NCBI RefSeq assembly: GCF_000225505.1
Contig: NZ_BACI01000026.1
Coordinates: 55,938 to 119,937 of the forward strand
DNA from: Gordonia alkanivorans NBRC 16433
GTDB lineage: Bacteria; Actinomycetota; Actinomycetes; Mycobacteriales; Mycobacteriaceae
DNA: 64,000 nucleotides
Direction of reading: 5' to 3'
Each line of letters starts with the position of its first letter. Position 1 is the stretch's first letter. Below are positions 1 to 8,498 of this stretch, in pieces. A program made the position numbers and the translations under genes. The notes under the pieces are model-generated. The model searched no databases. It saw only the letters and a list, made by a program, of their open reading frames with translations, and was not told the origin of the DNA.

Positions 1-138
1 GATGGCGCGGTCGGGGCCGGAATGTCCGCGGAACAGCCAGATGTCGCCGGTGCGGGTGGCCTCGAGCGCGGTGGTCAGTGAGACACCGCCGGATTCTCCG
101 GCGAGGTCGGCGCGCCGCGGTCTTCTGCTGGTGGGCAT
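1..138 (-). CDS. Conserved hypothetical protein, N-terminal fragment (runs off the window)
   Basis: Reading the minus strand from the ATG at 138, the frame stays open for 46 codons to the window edge. It begins MPTSRRPRRADLAGESGG and continues with LTTALEATRTGDIWLFRGHSG. The segment 'TGDIWLFRGHS' looks like the start of a small globular enzyme domain and resembles the opening of actinobacterial permuted papain or NlpC-like proteins, but too little is visible to name a family. The gene is divergent from the small membrane protein at 204. Confidence 0.5.
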   Translation of the reverse strand, partial: MPTSRRPRRADLAGESGGVSLTTALEATRTGDIWLFRGHSGPDRAI

Positions 139-203
139 CCCCGAAGACTAGAGCGTGTGCGGGAAGACGGCCATCGGCGGCGGAGGCGACTTATCCTGCC
201 CCC

Positions 204-383
204 ATGAGGAATCTGTGGAAGTGGCTGGGCCTCGCCGGTGCTGTCGGTGTGACGACCGGCGGTGTGCTGATCGCACGGGACCAGCGCCAGCGCAACGCAT
301 ACTCGGCCGACGATGTCCGCGAGCGGCTGCACCAGCGTCTGGCGGAGGCCGATGCTGCTGGTGGCGAAGACGAACGAACCTGA
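204..383 (+). CDS. Small single-span membrane protein
   Basis: This 59-residue protein starts at the ATG at 204 (MRNLWKWLGLAGAVGV). A basic and aromatic N-terminus is followed by one hydrophobic helix at about residues 5-24 (LAGAVGVTTGGVLIA) and a charged tail (DDVRERLHQRLAEADAAGG). This is the layout of a small conserved anchor protein of Mycobacteriales with the tail in the cytoplasm. It lies 67 bases upstream of the acidic protein at 451 on the same strand, so the two may be co-transcribed. No function can be assigned. Confidence 0.6.
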   Translation: MRNLWKWLGLAGAVGVTTGGVLIARDQRQRNAYSADDVRERLHQRLAEADAAGGEDERT

Positions 384-450
384 GGACACTGGTTGGCACG
401 GTCGGCCCCCACGGCCGGCCGGGCAAGCCGAACCACAGATAGGGAACACC

Positions 451-873
451 ATGACCGACAACAGCGGATTCGGCGGAGGACCGTTCAACTTCGGCCCCGA
501 GGACTTCGACCGCTTCGCACGCGAGGCGGGCGAGGGGCTGCGCGACGTGTTCGGCAAGCTCTTCGAGGGTCAGGCAGCGCCGGGAGCATTCTCCATGTTC
601 TTCGATGAGGCGGCCCGGGGTCGCACTCGGACGCAGCCGCGGCCGGAGACGGCCGGTGAGACCGGGTCGGGTGTCTGGGCCGTGTTCGTCGTCGACGAGG
701 ACGGCGGCGCCCGTGTCGAGCAGGTGTATGCCACCGAACTAGACGCGCTTCGCGCCAACAAGAACAACACCGACCCGCGTCGCAAGGTGCGGTTCCTGCC
801 GTACGGCATCGCGGTCAGTGCTCTCGACGAGGCGCTCGACGGGGAGCCGGGCGAGGACGAGAAGTCGGACTGA
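451..873 (+). CDS. Conserved hypothetical acidic protein (140 aa)
   Basis: The protein starts at the ATG at 451 (MTDNSGFGGGPFNFGPEDF). A glycine- and phenylalanine-rich N-terminus (GFGGGPFNFGPEDFDRFAREAGEGLRD-type) precedes a compact C-terminal domain at about residues 70-130, with WAVFVVDEDGGARVEQVYATE and RKVRFLPYGI. The C-terminal domain looks like a small alpha/beta fold with a DALRANK helix. I do not recognise an enzymatic motif. The gene ends just before a strong hairpin at 892-929, which separates it from the convergent rpf gene. Confidence 0.7.
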   Translation: MTDNSGFGGGPFNFGPEDFDRFAREAGEGLRDVFGKLFEGQAAPGAFSMFFDEAARGRTRTQPRPETAGETGSGVWAVFVVDEDGGARVEQVYATELDALRANKNNTDPRRKVRFLPYGIAVSALDEALDGEPGEDEKSD

Positions 874-891
874 GAGGCTTCTCGGAGACGA

Positions 892-929
892 ATGAGGCCG
901 GTGAGTCCGAGTGGACTCACCGGCCTCAT
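892..929. terminator. Bidirectional terminator hairpin
   Basis: Two 17-base arms (ATGAGGCCGGTGAGTCC and its exact complement) flank a 4-base loop, GAGT. The hairpin lies between the stop of the forward gene at 873 and the stop of the convergent rpf gene at 996, as expected for a shared intrinsic terminator. No U-tract is present, which is common in high-GC actinobacteria. Confidence 0.8.
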
Positions 930-995
930 GCCGTACGAAGCACGGCTCGTGCTTCTGGTGATGCAGTCACGGCACCTCAGGCGCCGGCGCTGCTA

Positions 996-1437
<442 letters not shown>

Positions 1438-1604
1438 TGCAAGATTTCGGTAACGCATGGATAACGCCGTTAGCTTTGGGGTAAAACCCCAGCGCATCGC
1501 GGCATTCCGCGAGCGGACGCGAACCCGAGTGTTCGGACGTGTTCGATGACGAAGGTCACACCCTGGTAGTGGTGTGGACCACTTGCTTGCGAGGTCTCGC
1601 GAGA

Positions 1605-2915
1605 CTATCGGCGCCGTCGGACGGCAATGCGTCCGCCGCGTGCGGGCGCATAGGCGACGCCCCGGGAGAACCACCGCTCGGCACGGGCGTCGGTGGGAAG
1701 CAGTTCGAAGTCGCTCAGGATCGTCCGGAGCGTCACGTCCATCTCCATCGTCGCGAAAGCGGCACCGATGCAGCGTCGGGTGCCGCCGCCGAACGGCAAC
1801 CACGCCGGTGACGGCGCGGTGCCCAGGAAGCGGGTCGGATCGAACCGCTCGGGATCGGTGAACTCGCGGCTGTCGTCGTGGAGCAGAGCGATGGAGACCA
1901 TGACGTTGTATCCGCGAGGTATGCGCCATTCGCCGAGTTCGAGTTGGTCGGCGACGACGTAGCGGGCGGCGAAGTCGATGACCGGGCGGCTGCGCTGCGT
2001 CTCGAGGATGGTCGCGTGCCGGTACTCGGTGCCGCCTTCATCGACCTCGGCGACAAGTCGTCCCAGGACTTCAGGGTGGCGACGCAGGCGCTCGAACGCC
2101 CAGGCGAGCGTCGTTCCGGTCGTCTCGTGTCCGGCGGCGAGCATGGTCATCAGCTCGTCGCCGATCTCGTCGTCGCCCATCGACGCGCCGTCGTCGTAGC
2201 GGCTGCGCAGCATCAGGGCGAGGATGTCGTCGCGTTCCTCGAGTCGGGGGTCGTTGCGTGACCTGGTGATCAGGTCGCCGAGGAGTGCCTTGCCTTCCGC
2301 GCGCATGCGCTCGTACCGATGGTTGGGGTCGACAGCGCGCAGCACGCGGGGCAGGTTGGGGACGGTTGCGGCGCGGGAACCGACGGTGACCATCGGCGGG
2401 ATGATGCGCCGCAAGTTCTCCAGGTCCTCGCCGACGGCGCCGAACACCGCGCGGAGGATCACGTTGAGGGTGATCCGCATCATCGGTTCCATCGAGGCGA
2501 ACTCGGTCTCGACCGGCCACGTGGAGGTCTCGGCCCGGACCTCCTCCTCCACGATCTGTTCATACGTCTTCATCCGCTTGCCGTGCAGCGGCGGGGTCAG
2601 CAGCTTGCGGCGTGCCCGGTGCTCCCGTCCCTCGAGGGAGAAGATCGACCCGGCTCCGAGGATGCGGCCCAGGTTGGGTTGGATGTTGATGACCTTGTCG
2701 CCGGCGGTGAACAGCTCGCGGGCGAGTGAGGCGTCGGAGATCACCACGGCCCGCCCGAAGACCGGGAGGTGCACGGTGAAGGCTGTGCCGTGCCGAGCGT
2801 GGAGGTGGCCGAAGAACAGTCGTCTAGAGGTAATCGCCGCCAGTCCCTGCATCGCCGAGGGGACGCGCGTGGCGGGCGGCAGATGCGGGTCACTGCGCAG
2901 GACGGATGTACTCAT
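1605..2915 (-). CDS. Cytochrome P450 monooxygenase
   Basis: This 436-residue heme-thiolate monooxygenase has the usual length of a soluble bacterial P450. Three signatures are visible: the I-helix oxygen-binding motif AGHETTGTTLAW, the K-helix ExxR as ETQR, and the heme loop FGGGTRRCIGAA with Cys at about residue 382. The start was set at the ATG at 2915 (MSTSVLRSDPHLPP); a longer frame upstream would run through the two palindromic operators and is unlikely. The substrate cannot be read from the sequence, and redox partners are not adjacent. The gene is divergent from a TetR regulator, which probably controls it in response to the substrate or a related hydrophobic ligand. Confidence 0.92.
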   Translation of the reverse strand: MSTSVLRSDPHLPPATRVPSAMQGLAAITSRRLFFGHLHARHGTAFTVHLPVFGRAVVISDASLARELFTAGDKVINIQPNLGRILGAGSIFSLEGREHRARRKLLTPPLHGKRMKTYEQIVEEEVRAETSTWPVETEFASMEPMMRITLNVILRAVFGAVGEDLENLRRIIPPMVTVGSRAATVPNLPRVLRAVDPNHRYERMRAEGKALLGDLITRSRNDPRLEERDDILALMLRSRYDDGASMGDDEIGDELMTMLAAGHETTGTTLAWAFERLRRHPEVLGRLVAEVDEGGTEYRHATILETQRSRPVIDFAARYVVADQLELGEWRIPRGYNVMVSIALLHDDSREFTDPERFDPTRFLGTAPSPAWLPFGGGTRRCIGAAFATMEMDVTLRTILSDFELLPTDARAERWFSRGVAYAPARGGRIAVRRRR

Positions 2916-2937
2916 CGGCTCGAGGCCTCCCAGGTCT

Positions 2938-2975
2938 GGTACGTCGGCGTACCGGCGACGGTACGCGTGGGTACC
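2938..2975. promoter_or_regulatory. Double operator between P450 and TetR genes
   Basis: Two 16-base sites lie in tandem. The first, GGTACG-TCGG-CGTACC at 2938-2953, is a perfect palindrome. The second, GGTACG-CGTG-GGTACC at 2960-2975, has one arm mismatch. Their centres are 22 bases apart, two helical turns, as expected for two repressor dimers on one face of the DNA. They sit between the divergent P450 and TetR starts and probably bind that TetR protein. Confidence 0.65.
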
Positions 2976-3004
2976 GGGGAGGGCAAGAGGCATATGCTCG
3001 CTGC

Positions 3005-3598
3005 GTGGAACTGTGGCCGAACGGTGCGACGTCGACGAGGGAGCGCCTCCTCGCGGCGATGCTCGAGTGTGTCACCGAATCCGGTTACCGCGAGACCACC
3101 ATCGCCGACGTGGTGCGCGTGGCCCAGACGTCGCGACGCACCTTTTATCAGGAGTTCACCGACAAGCAGGACTGCTTCTTCGAGCTGCTACGCGAGACCA
3201 ACCGGTTCATGATCGCCCGGATCGCGGCGGGCGTGGACCCCGAGGGGAGCCCGGAAGAGCAAGTGCGACAAGCGGTCACGGCCTACGCCACCACCAGCGA
3301 CCGATACCCGGGACTCATGCTCTCGTGGATTCGCGAACTACCCGCGCTCGGCGGGGCCGCCGCACAGGTGAAGAACGAGGCGATGGATGACTGGGTCGAC
3401 CTCTTCGTCGGACTCACCTCCACGCCCACGCTGGCCGCGGCCGGGGTGAAGCCGATCAGCCGGCAGCGCGCGGTGTTCCTGTGGGGCGGGGTGCGCGAAC
3501 TGACGGCGAGTGCCGTCGAATCCGGATCACCGCTGAGCGACATCATCGAACCGGCAACGGCCGCTTGTTTCGCGCTCATGGGGCCCGCCCCGAGCTGA
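3005..3598 (+). CDS. TetR-family transcriptional regulator
   Basis: A 197-residue regulator read from the GTG at 3005 (VELWPNGATSTRERLLAAM). The N-terminal helix-turn-helix is typical TetR: ATSTRERLLAAMLECVTESGY, then TTIADVVRVAQTSRRTFYQEF and DKQDCFFELL. The C-terminal ligand domain runs from about residue 65 to the end. Longer starts further upstream would cover the double operator at 2938-2975 and so were not chosen. The gene is divergent from the P450 and probably represses both promoters. It stops 3 bases before the stop of the convergent flavoenzyme gene. Confidence 0.88.
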   Translation: MELWPNGATSTRERLLAAMLECVTESGYRETTIADVVRVAQTSRRTFYQEFTDKQDCFFELLRETNRFMIARIAAGVDPEGSPEEQVRQAVTAYATTSDRYPGLMLSWIRELPALGGAAAQVKNEAMDDWVDLFVGLTSTPTLAAAGVKPISRQRAVFLWGGVRELTASAVESGSPLSDIIEPATAACFALMGPAPS

Positions 3599-3601
3599 CG
3601 A

Positions 3602-4699
3602 TCAGCGCCAGGCACCCCGCAGATACTGCGGCGGGTAGGGCGCTTCGTCGCGGGAGAGGCCGAGTTCGTGTGCGGCGCGCTGCGGCCAGGACGGTTCGCG
3701 CAGGGCGACGCGTCCGAAGAGGACGGCTGTGATGTCGGCGTCGCCGGCGACTTTCTCGGCCTGATCGGGCTCGACGATCAATCCGACCGCCGCGGTCGGG
3801 ACTCCGGAGTCCCGGTGGATGGAGCGGGCCAGGTCGACCTGGTAGCCGGGGCCGACCGGGATGTCGGCGAGCACATTGCCGCCCGAGGAGACGTCGATGA
3901 GGTCGACGCCGCGTGCGCCGAGGATCTCGGCGAGCCGGGAGGACTCGGCGACGCCCCAGCCACCGTCGCGCCACTCCGTACCGGAGAGACGGATGAACAG
4001 CGGCTTCGACTCGGGCCATACGGCCCGCACGGCCTCGACGACCTCGAGCACGATGCGGGTGCGGCCGGCGAAGTCGCCGCCGTAGGCGTCTGTGCGGGTG
4101 TTGGAGAACGGCGACAGGAACTGGTGCAGCAGATATCCGTGCGCTGCGTGGATCTCGACCACGTCGAACCCTGCCTCGTCGGCGCGACGAGCCGCCTGGG
4201 CGAAGGCGTCGACGACCTCGGCGATCTGCTCGGTGGAGAGGGCGACCGGATCGGCGTATCCCTCGAACGGCACGTCGGACGGGCCGACGGTCGTCCAGCC
4301 CCCGTCGTCGAGGGGGATGCTTCCGGACCGTTCGTCGAACGGCGAGTACGTCGACGCCTTGCGGCCCGCGTGGGCGATCTGGGTGCCGATGGTTGCGCCC
4401 TGTGAGTGCACGAAGTCGACGGTCCGCTTCCAGGCCTGCGCCTGGTCGTCGTTCCACAGTCCGGCGTCTTCGGGGCTGATCCGACCTTCAGGGACGACCG
4501 CGACGGCTTCGGTGAGGATCAGCCCGAAACCGCCGGCGGCGCGGGCGCCGAGGTGGGCGAGATGCCAATCGGTCGGGATTCCGTCGCCGGCGAAGCAGCT
4601 GTACTGGCACATCGGCGCGAGCCAGATCCGGTTGGGGATCTCGACATCGCGGAGCGTGATCGGTTCGAAGAGTGCGGTACTGGTCACGATTAGGGTCAA
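3602..4699 (-). CDS. NADH:flavin oxidoreductase, OYE family (YqjM-like)
   Basis: A 365-residue FMN-dependent ene-reductase of the Old Yellow Enzyme family. The N-terminus LFEPITLRDVEIPNRIWLAPMCQYSC carries the YqjM-type Cys that tunes the flavin. The barrel motifs follow in order: GFGLILTEAVAV, GTQIAHAGRKAS, the active-site pair HAAHGYLLHQFLSP, NTRTDAYGGDFAGRTR, and the phosphate-binding VLFGRVALREP near the end. Such enzymes reduce activated C=C bonds of enones and quinones with NAD(P)H. The gene stands alone, convergent with the TetR gene and divergent from the membrane protein at 4744. No substrate can be deduced. Confidence 0.9.
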   Translation of the reverse strand: MTLIVTSTALFEPITLRDVEIPNRIWLAPMCQYSCFAGDGIPTDWHLAHLGARAAGGFGLILTEAVAVVPEGRISPEDAGLWNDDQAQAWKRTVDFVHSQGATIGTQIAHAGRKASTYSPFDERSGSIPLDDGGWTTVGPSDVPFEGYADPVALSTEQIAEVVDAFAQAARRADEAGFDVVEIHAAHGYLLHQFLSPFSNTRTDAYGGDFAGRTRIVLEVVEAVRAVWPESKPLFIRLSGTEWRDGGWGVAESSRLAEILGARGVDLIDVSSGGNVLADIPVGPGYQVDLARSIHRDSGVPTAAVGLIVEPDQAEKVAGDADITAVLFGRVALREPSWPQRAAHELGLSRDEAPYPPQYLRGAWR

Positions 4700-4743
4700 C
4701 CGCCTCGACTCCAGGCTATTCCCCGGGCGGTAGGTTGAATTCC

Positions 4744-5262
4744 ATGACGCAGCCCTCGCGATATGCGCGCCGCATGCTCCTGCCTCTGTCGATGGTGGTG
4801 TTCGCCGCGGTGTGGACCGGAGTCGCCGTGCTCGGTTCCGACGAGATGGCCGGGCACATCGGCCTGGACGGTGAGGTCACCCGCTGGGACTCGAAGTGGG
4901 GGCTCCTGAGCGGTCTCGGTCTCATCGCGGTGCTGGTCGCGGTGCTCTTCGGTCGCGCCGAGCGGATTCTGTCGCGCATCCCGGCCCGCGCAGTCAACTT
5001 CCCGAGCCGGCGGCGCAAGGCGTACTGGATGGAAGGTTCGAATCGGGACGAGTTCAATCGCCGGATGGGCGAGGACCTGGCGTTGATGGGCGGCGCGACA
5101 CTGCTGATGATGGCCTGGCTGCTCGCGGCGTCGGCGATCATCGGCAGCGGCGACAGCGCGTCGTGGACCTTGGCGATCCCGGTCCTGACCTACCTGGTGG
5201 CCGTGCTCGGTTACACCGTCCACATCAGCGTCGGGTCGCGGTACGCGATCCCCGGCCACTGA
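4744..5262 (+). CDS. Integral membrane protein with DUF1648-like N-terminus
   Basis: A 172-residue protein starting at the ATG at 4744 (MTQPSRYARRMLLPLSMVV). Four membrane helices are visible, at about residues 11-32, 54-75, 112-134 and 140-160. Between the first two helices, MAGHIGLDGEVTRWDSKWG resembles the 'H-x-G-x-DG-x-x-x-RW' stretch of DUF1648 proteins. A charged cytoplasmic loop (RRRKAYWMEGSNRDEFNRRMGEDL) follows. The gene ends 18 bases before the crotonase gene at 5281 and may be its operon partner. The function is unknown. Confidence 0.75.
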   Translation: MTQPSRYARRMLLPLSMVVFAAVWTGVAVLGSDEMAGHIGLDGEVTRWDSKWGLLSGLGLIAVLVAVLFGRAERILSRIPARAVNFPSRRRKAYWMEGSNRDEFNRRMGEDLALMGGATLLMMAWLLAASAIIGSGDSASWTLAIPVLTYLVAVLGYTVHISVGSRYAIPGH

Positions 5263-5280
5263 CACCGAAGGAGCCCGACG

Positions 5281-6063
5281 ATGAGCGAGACGACAGACGC
5301 GGTGTCGGTGGAGGTCGACGCGCCGCTCGGGGTGATCACCCTGCGCGCGGCTCGGCGCCGGAACCCGTTGTCCACCACCACGATGAAGGCCGTCACGGCC
5401 GGACTCCGCCGATTCGACGAGGACTCGGACGTGCGGGTCATCGTGATCCGTGCGGAAGGTCCGGCCTTCTCGGCCGGGCACGACCTCGGTGAACTCGTCG
5501 ACCGCACACTCGACGACGAACGCGCCGTTTTCGACACCTGCGCCGAGCTGATGCGAACCGTCCACGAGGTGCGCCAGCCGGTGATCGCGGAGGTCGCGGG
5601 CATGGCCTTCGCCGCCGGATGCCAGCTCGTCGCGACGTGCGATCTCGCGGTCGCCGGTCGCAGCGCGAAGTTCTCGACCCCGGGCGTACGGATCGGCCTG
5701 TTCTGCTCGACGCCGATGGTCGCGCTGACACGGGCCGTCGGCCGCAAGCGCGCCATGCACATGCTGCTGACCGGGGAGGCGATCGACGCCGAGACCGCTG
5801 CCGATTGGGGGCTGCTCAGCGGCGTCGTCGACGATGCAGATCTCACCACGACGGTCCGGGAGCTGGCGCTGCAGATCGCCGGCTCGAGCGCGCGTACGGT
5901 GTCGATCGGCAAGCAGGCCTTCTACAAGCAGATCGAGCTCGACGAGGCGTCGGCCTACGTGGAGATGGCGGAGACGATGGCGGCCAATGCGATGACGTGC
6001 GATGCGCAGGAAGGGATGTCGGCGTTCCTCGCCAAGCGTGCACCGGTGTGGACCGACAGCTGA
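5281..6063 (+). CDS. Enoyl-CoA hydratase/isomerase (crotonase) family protein
   Basis: A 260-residue crotonase-fold protein with the oxyanion-hole segments AEGPAFSAGHDLGEL and EVAGMAFAAGCQLVATCDLAVA, and the typical C-terminus EGMSAFLAKRAPVW. The two catalytic glutamates of true hydratases are not evident: the first position reads AAGCQLVATC where hydratases have GGxxE, and the second reads STPGVRIGLFC. It may therefore be an isomerase, a hydrolase or a member with another reaction. A good ribosome site (AAGGAG) precedes the ATG. It opens the catabolic region and lies upstream of the kshA unit. Confidence 0.88.
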   Translation: MSETTDAVSVEVDAPLGVITLRAARRRNPLSTTTMKAVTAGLRRFDEDSDVRVIVIRAEGPAFSAGHDLGELVDRTLDDERAVFDTCAELMRTVHEVRQPVIAEVAGMAFAAGCQLVATCDLAVAGRSAKFSTPGVRIGLFCSTPMVALTRAVGRKRAMHMLLTGEAIDAETAADWGLLSGVVDDADLTTTVRELALQIAGSSARTVSIGKQAFYKQIELDEASAYVEMAETMAANAMTCDAQEGMSAFLAKRAPVWTDS

Positions 6064-6155
6064 TCCCTCCGCTCCTGTTCCGCTGAGCTGAAATCGTGTG
6101 GTGCCCGACACATCCCGGTTCTTAGTCTTTCCTCATCCGAGGAAGGGATGGACCA

Positions 6156-6455
6156 ATGCAGCCGCTCGTCTGTCAGACCTGCGACGCCCGCGTGTCAGTC
6201 GCGAAATACAGTCCTGCTCACACGAGCATCCAGTGGACCGCCGACGCCAAGCAGTCCTGTCATGAGATGGCGTCCGCGTCCGCCGTCGGGAACGCGAACT
6301 GCGGTTACGTTCTGCGCTGTGCGGCATTGGATCGCAGCATCGACCATGCGGTGACGCGCGGGGACATCCCGATGTCGACGAGGTCGGAGCCCCGTGTCCG
6401 TCCGCTGTCCGCCGGCGATGTCGTCGCCGGGTCCGCGGCCGTCGTGCCCTCCTGA
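6156..6455 (+). CDS. Small conserved cysteine-containing protein upstream of kshA
   Basis: A 99-residue protein (MQPLVCQTCDARVSVAKYS). It has an N-terminal C-x-x-C pair at residues 6 and 9, then SIQWTADAKQSC, and a CGYVLRCAALDRSIDHAV segment. I recall short proteins of this layout next to Rieske oxygenase genes in actinobacterial catabolic clusters. Four or five cysteines could bind a metal or an iron-sulfur centre, but this is unproven. It precedes kshA by 126 bases on the same strand. The last 25 residues are low-complexity. Confidence 0.6.
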   Translation: MQPLVCQTCDARVSVAKYSPAHTSIQWTADAKQSCHEMASASAVGNANCGYVLRCAALDRSIDHAVTRGDIPMSTRSEPRVRPLSAGDVVAGSAAVVPS

Positions 6456-6581
6456 CCGTCGCGAAAACCTCATCCGCTCAGTCATTCTCATCGATCGCTT
6501 CGGGCATCACTCCCAGCTCGAGGCGATGTCTCGACGATTTCAGCCCCGTCAGTTCCAGCCCCTACACCCATTGGAGACATC

Positions 6582-7718
6582 ATGACCGTCGAACAAGAAA
6601 GAATCGAGATCCGCAGCATCGACACCGGCACCAATCCGACGCGTTTCGCGCGCGGGTGGCACTGCATCGGGTTGGCGAAGGATTTCCGGGACGGCAAGCC
6701 CCATCAGGTCCAGGTCTTCGGTACCGACCTGGTCGTCTTCGCCGACTCGACGGGCGAACTCCATGTGCTCGACGCGTTCTGCCGGCACATGGGTGGCAAT
6801 CTCGCCCGGGGCGAGATCAAGGGCGACACCATCGCCTGCCCGTTCCACGACTGGCGGTGGAACGGCAAGGGCCGCTGCGAATCCGTGCCCTATGCGCACC
6901 GGACGCCCAAGGTCGCACGCACCAAGGCGTGGACGACCATGGAGCGCAACGGCGTTCTGCTGGTGTGGCATTGCCCGCAGGGGACCGAACCCACCCCGGA
7001 ACTCGCGATCCCGGAGATCGAGGGCTACGAGGACGGTGAGTGGAGCGACTGGACCTGGACGACGATCCACGTCGAGGGTTCACACTGCCGTGAGATCGTG
7101 GACAACGTCGTCGACATGGCGCACTTCTTCTACGTGCACTACCAGATGCCGGAGTTCTTCAAGAACGTCTTCGACGGTCACATCGCCGGCCAGCACATGC
7201 GCTCGTACGGACGCGACGACATCAAGACCGGTGTTCAGATGGATCTGCCGGAGGCACAGACCATCTCGGATGCGTTCTACTATGGCCCGTCGTTCATGCT
7301 CGACACCATCTACACCGTCGCCGACGGCACGACCATCGAATCCAAGCTGATCAACTGCCACTACCCGGTCACCACGAACTCGTTCGTCCTGCAGTTCGGC
7401 ACGATCGTGAAGAAGATCGAGGGCATGTCCGACGAGCAGGCCGCCGAGATGGCGACGATGTTCACCGACGGTCTCGAGGAGCAGTTCGCGCAGGACATCG
7501 AGATCTGGAAGCACAAGTCCCGCATCGAGAATCCGCTGCTGACCGAAGAAGACGGCCCGGTCTACCAGCTGCGTCGCTGGTACAGCCAGTTCTACGTCGA
7601 CGTCGAGGAGGTCACCCCCGATATGACCCAGCGGTTCGAGTTCGAGGTCGACACCAGCCGTGCACTCCAGAACTGGCACAAGGAAGTGGAAGAGAACCTG
7701 GCTGCTCCCAAGGAATGA
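6582..7718 (+). CDS. kshA: 3-ketosteroid-9-alpha-monooxygenase, oxygenase component KshA
   Basis: A 378-residue Rieske non-heme iron oxygenase. The [2Fe-2S] ligands are Cys67, His69, Cys86 and His89 (FCRHMGG and CPFHDWRW). The mononuclear iron ligands are His181 and His186 (DMAHFFYVHYQMPEFF) and Asp at about 305 (FAQDIEIW). These positions match what I recall for mycobacterial KshA. The enzyme hydroxylates C9 of 3-ketosteroids such as androstadienedione; with KstD this opens ring B. Electrons would come from KshB at 18145. A ribosome site (GGAGAC) precedes the ATG. A strong hairpin terminator follows at 7726. Confidence 0.95.
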   Translation: MTVEQERIEIRSIDTGTNPTRFARGWHCIGLAKDFRDGKPHQVQVFGTDLVVFADSTGELHVLDAFCRHMGGNLARGEIKGDTIACPFHDWRWNGKGRCESVPYAHRTPKVARTKAWTTMERNGVLLVWHCPQGTEPTPELAIPEIEGYEDGEWSDWTWTTIHVEGSHCREIVDNVVDMAHFFYVHYQMPEFFKNVFDGHIAGQHMRSYGRDDIKTGVQMDLPEAQTISDAFYYGPSFMLDTIYTVADGTTIESKLINCHYPVTTNSFVLQFGTIVKKIEGMSDEQAAEMATMFTDGLEEQFAQDIEIWKHKSRIENPLLTEEDGPVYQLRRWYSQFYVDVEEVTPDMTQRFEFEVDTSRALQNWHKEVEENLAAPKE

Positions 7719-7725
7719 CAGTCTT

Positions 7726-7762
7726 CCCCTCGGCCCGATCTGGACAAGGTCGGGCCGAGGGG
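7726..7762. terminator. Bidirectional terminator between kshA and the TetR gene
   Basis: Arms of 13 bases (CCCCTCGGCCCGA and its exact complement) surround an 11-base loop. The hairpin starts 8 bases after the kshA stop and ends 17 bases before the stop of the convergent regulator at 7779. Confidence 0.8.
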
Positions 7763-7778
7763 GCACCAGGTTTCACCC

Positions 7779-8390
7779 CTACGTGCCGAGATCGCCCGTC
7801 GCGCTCGCGGCGGGGTTCCGCATTCCGCTCACGAAGACCGTGATGATGGTGCGTGCCAGGTCTGCCAGGGTGTTCTCCGGCGTCGGGCGGAACCATCGCG
7901 AGGCGTGCCAGACCGCGTCGTAGATCAGCTCTTGGAAGACCCTCGGGTCGATGTCGGTGCGGAACTCGCCGAGGTCGACCCCTTCTGCGATCGCCTCCCG
8001 CCAGGCGATCTCCATCAGATCCGCGGTCGCCGTCATGTCGGCTTCCACGACCCGCTCGCGCATGTAATCGCCTTCGCGCCGCCAGATCGAGGTGGCGCCG
8101 TCGTACTGCTCGTTGGTCTCCAATGCGATCTCGGCGAGTGCCACGAGCCGCTCGACGGGCGCGAGACGGCGTGCCAGCACGTCCTCGCACCGGCTCGACA
8201 GGTCGAGGATGTACTCCCGCATGATTTCGGTGACGATGGCTTCCTTGGACGGGAAGTAGTGGTACAGAGCGCCCGAGTGCACTCCCACCGCATCCGCGAT
8301 CTCTCGGATCGTGGTGGCGGACACGCCTTTACGTGCGAAGATCGCCGCCGAGCGGTCGAGTATCAGCTTTCTGCGTTGCAGCGGATCCAC
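7779..8390 (-). CDS. TetR-family regulator (KstR2-like) of the steroid region
   Basis: A 203-residue regulator. The N-terminal helix-turn-helix reads RRKLILDRSAAIFARKGVSATTIREIADAVGVHSGALYHYFPSKEAIV. The C-terminal segment FQELIYDAVWHASRWFRPTPENTLADLAR resembles KstR2 (IRDTTWVSVRWYRP in Mycobacterium, from memory), the repressor of steroid ring C/D genes that responds to a CoA thioester. It is divergent from the SDR at 8499, with a 24-bp perfect palindrome between them at 8452-8475. It probably represses itself, the SDR and other genes of the cluster. The KstR2 link is by similarity only. Confidence 0.85.
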   Translation of the reverse strand: MDPLQRRKLILDRSAAIFARKGVSATTIREIADAVGVHSGALYHYFPSKEAIVTEIMREYILDLSSRCEDVLARRLAPVERLVALAEIALETNEQYDGATSIWRREGDYMRERVVEADMTATADLMEIAWREAIAEGVDLGEFRTDIDPRVFQELIYDAVWHASRWFRPTPENTLADLARTIITVFVSGMRNPAASATGDLGT

Positions 8391-8451
8391 AAATCCCCAC
8401 CCCTGTCAGCGTTCGGGCACCGTCCGTGCCGTGCACGGAGATTGTGCCACA

Positions 8452-8475
8452 TTCATTGATCAAACGATCAATGAA
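8452..8475. promoter_or_regulatory. Palindromic operator between TetR and SDR genes
   Basis: Perfect 10-base arms, TTCATTGATC and GATCAATGAA, flank AAAC. The core ATTGATC-N4-GATCAAT recurs exactly upstream of the IclR gene at 10105-10122, and an overlapping variant lies at 10995-11016. The site sits 24 bases before the SDR start and is probably bound by the TetR or one of the IclR regulators. Confidence 0.7.
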
Positions 8476-8498
8476 CCGTCTCGGAATGAGGAGTACAC

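Noticed and set aside
6064..6581. KstR or KstR2 operator upstream of kshA
   Set aside because: No clear copy of the known TnnAACnnGTTnnA-type site was found, so it was not listed.
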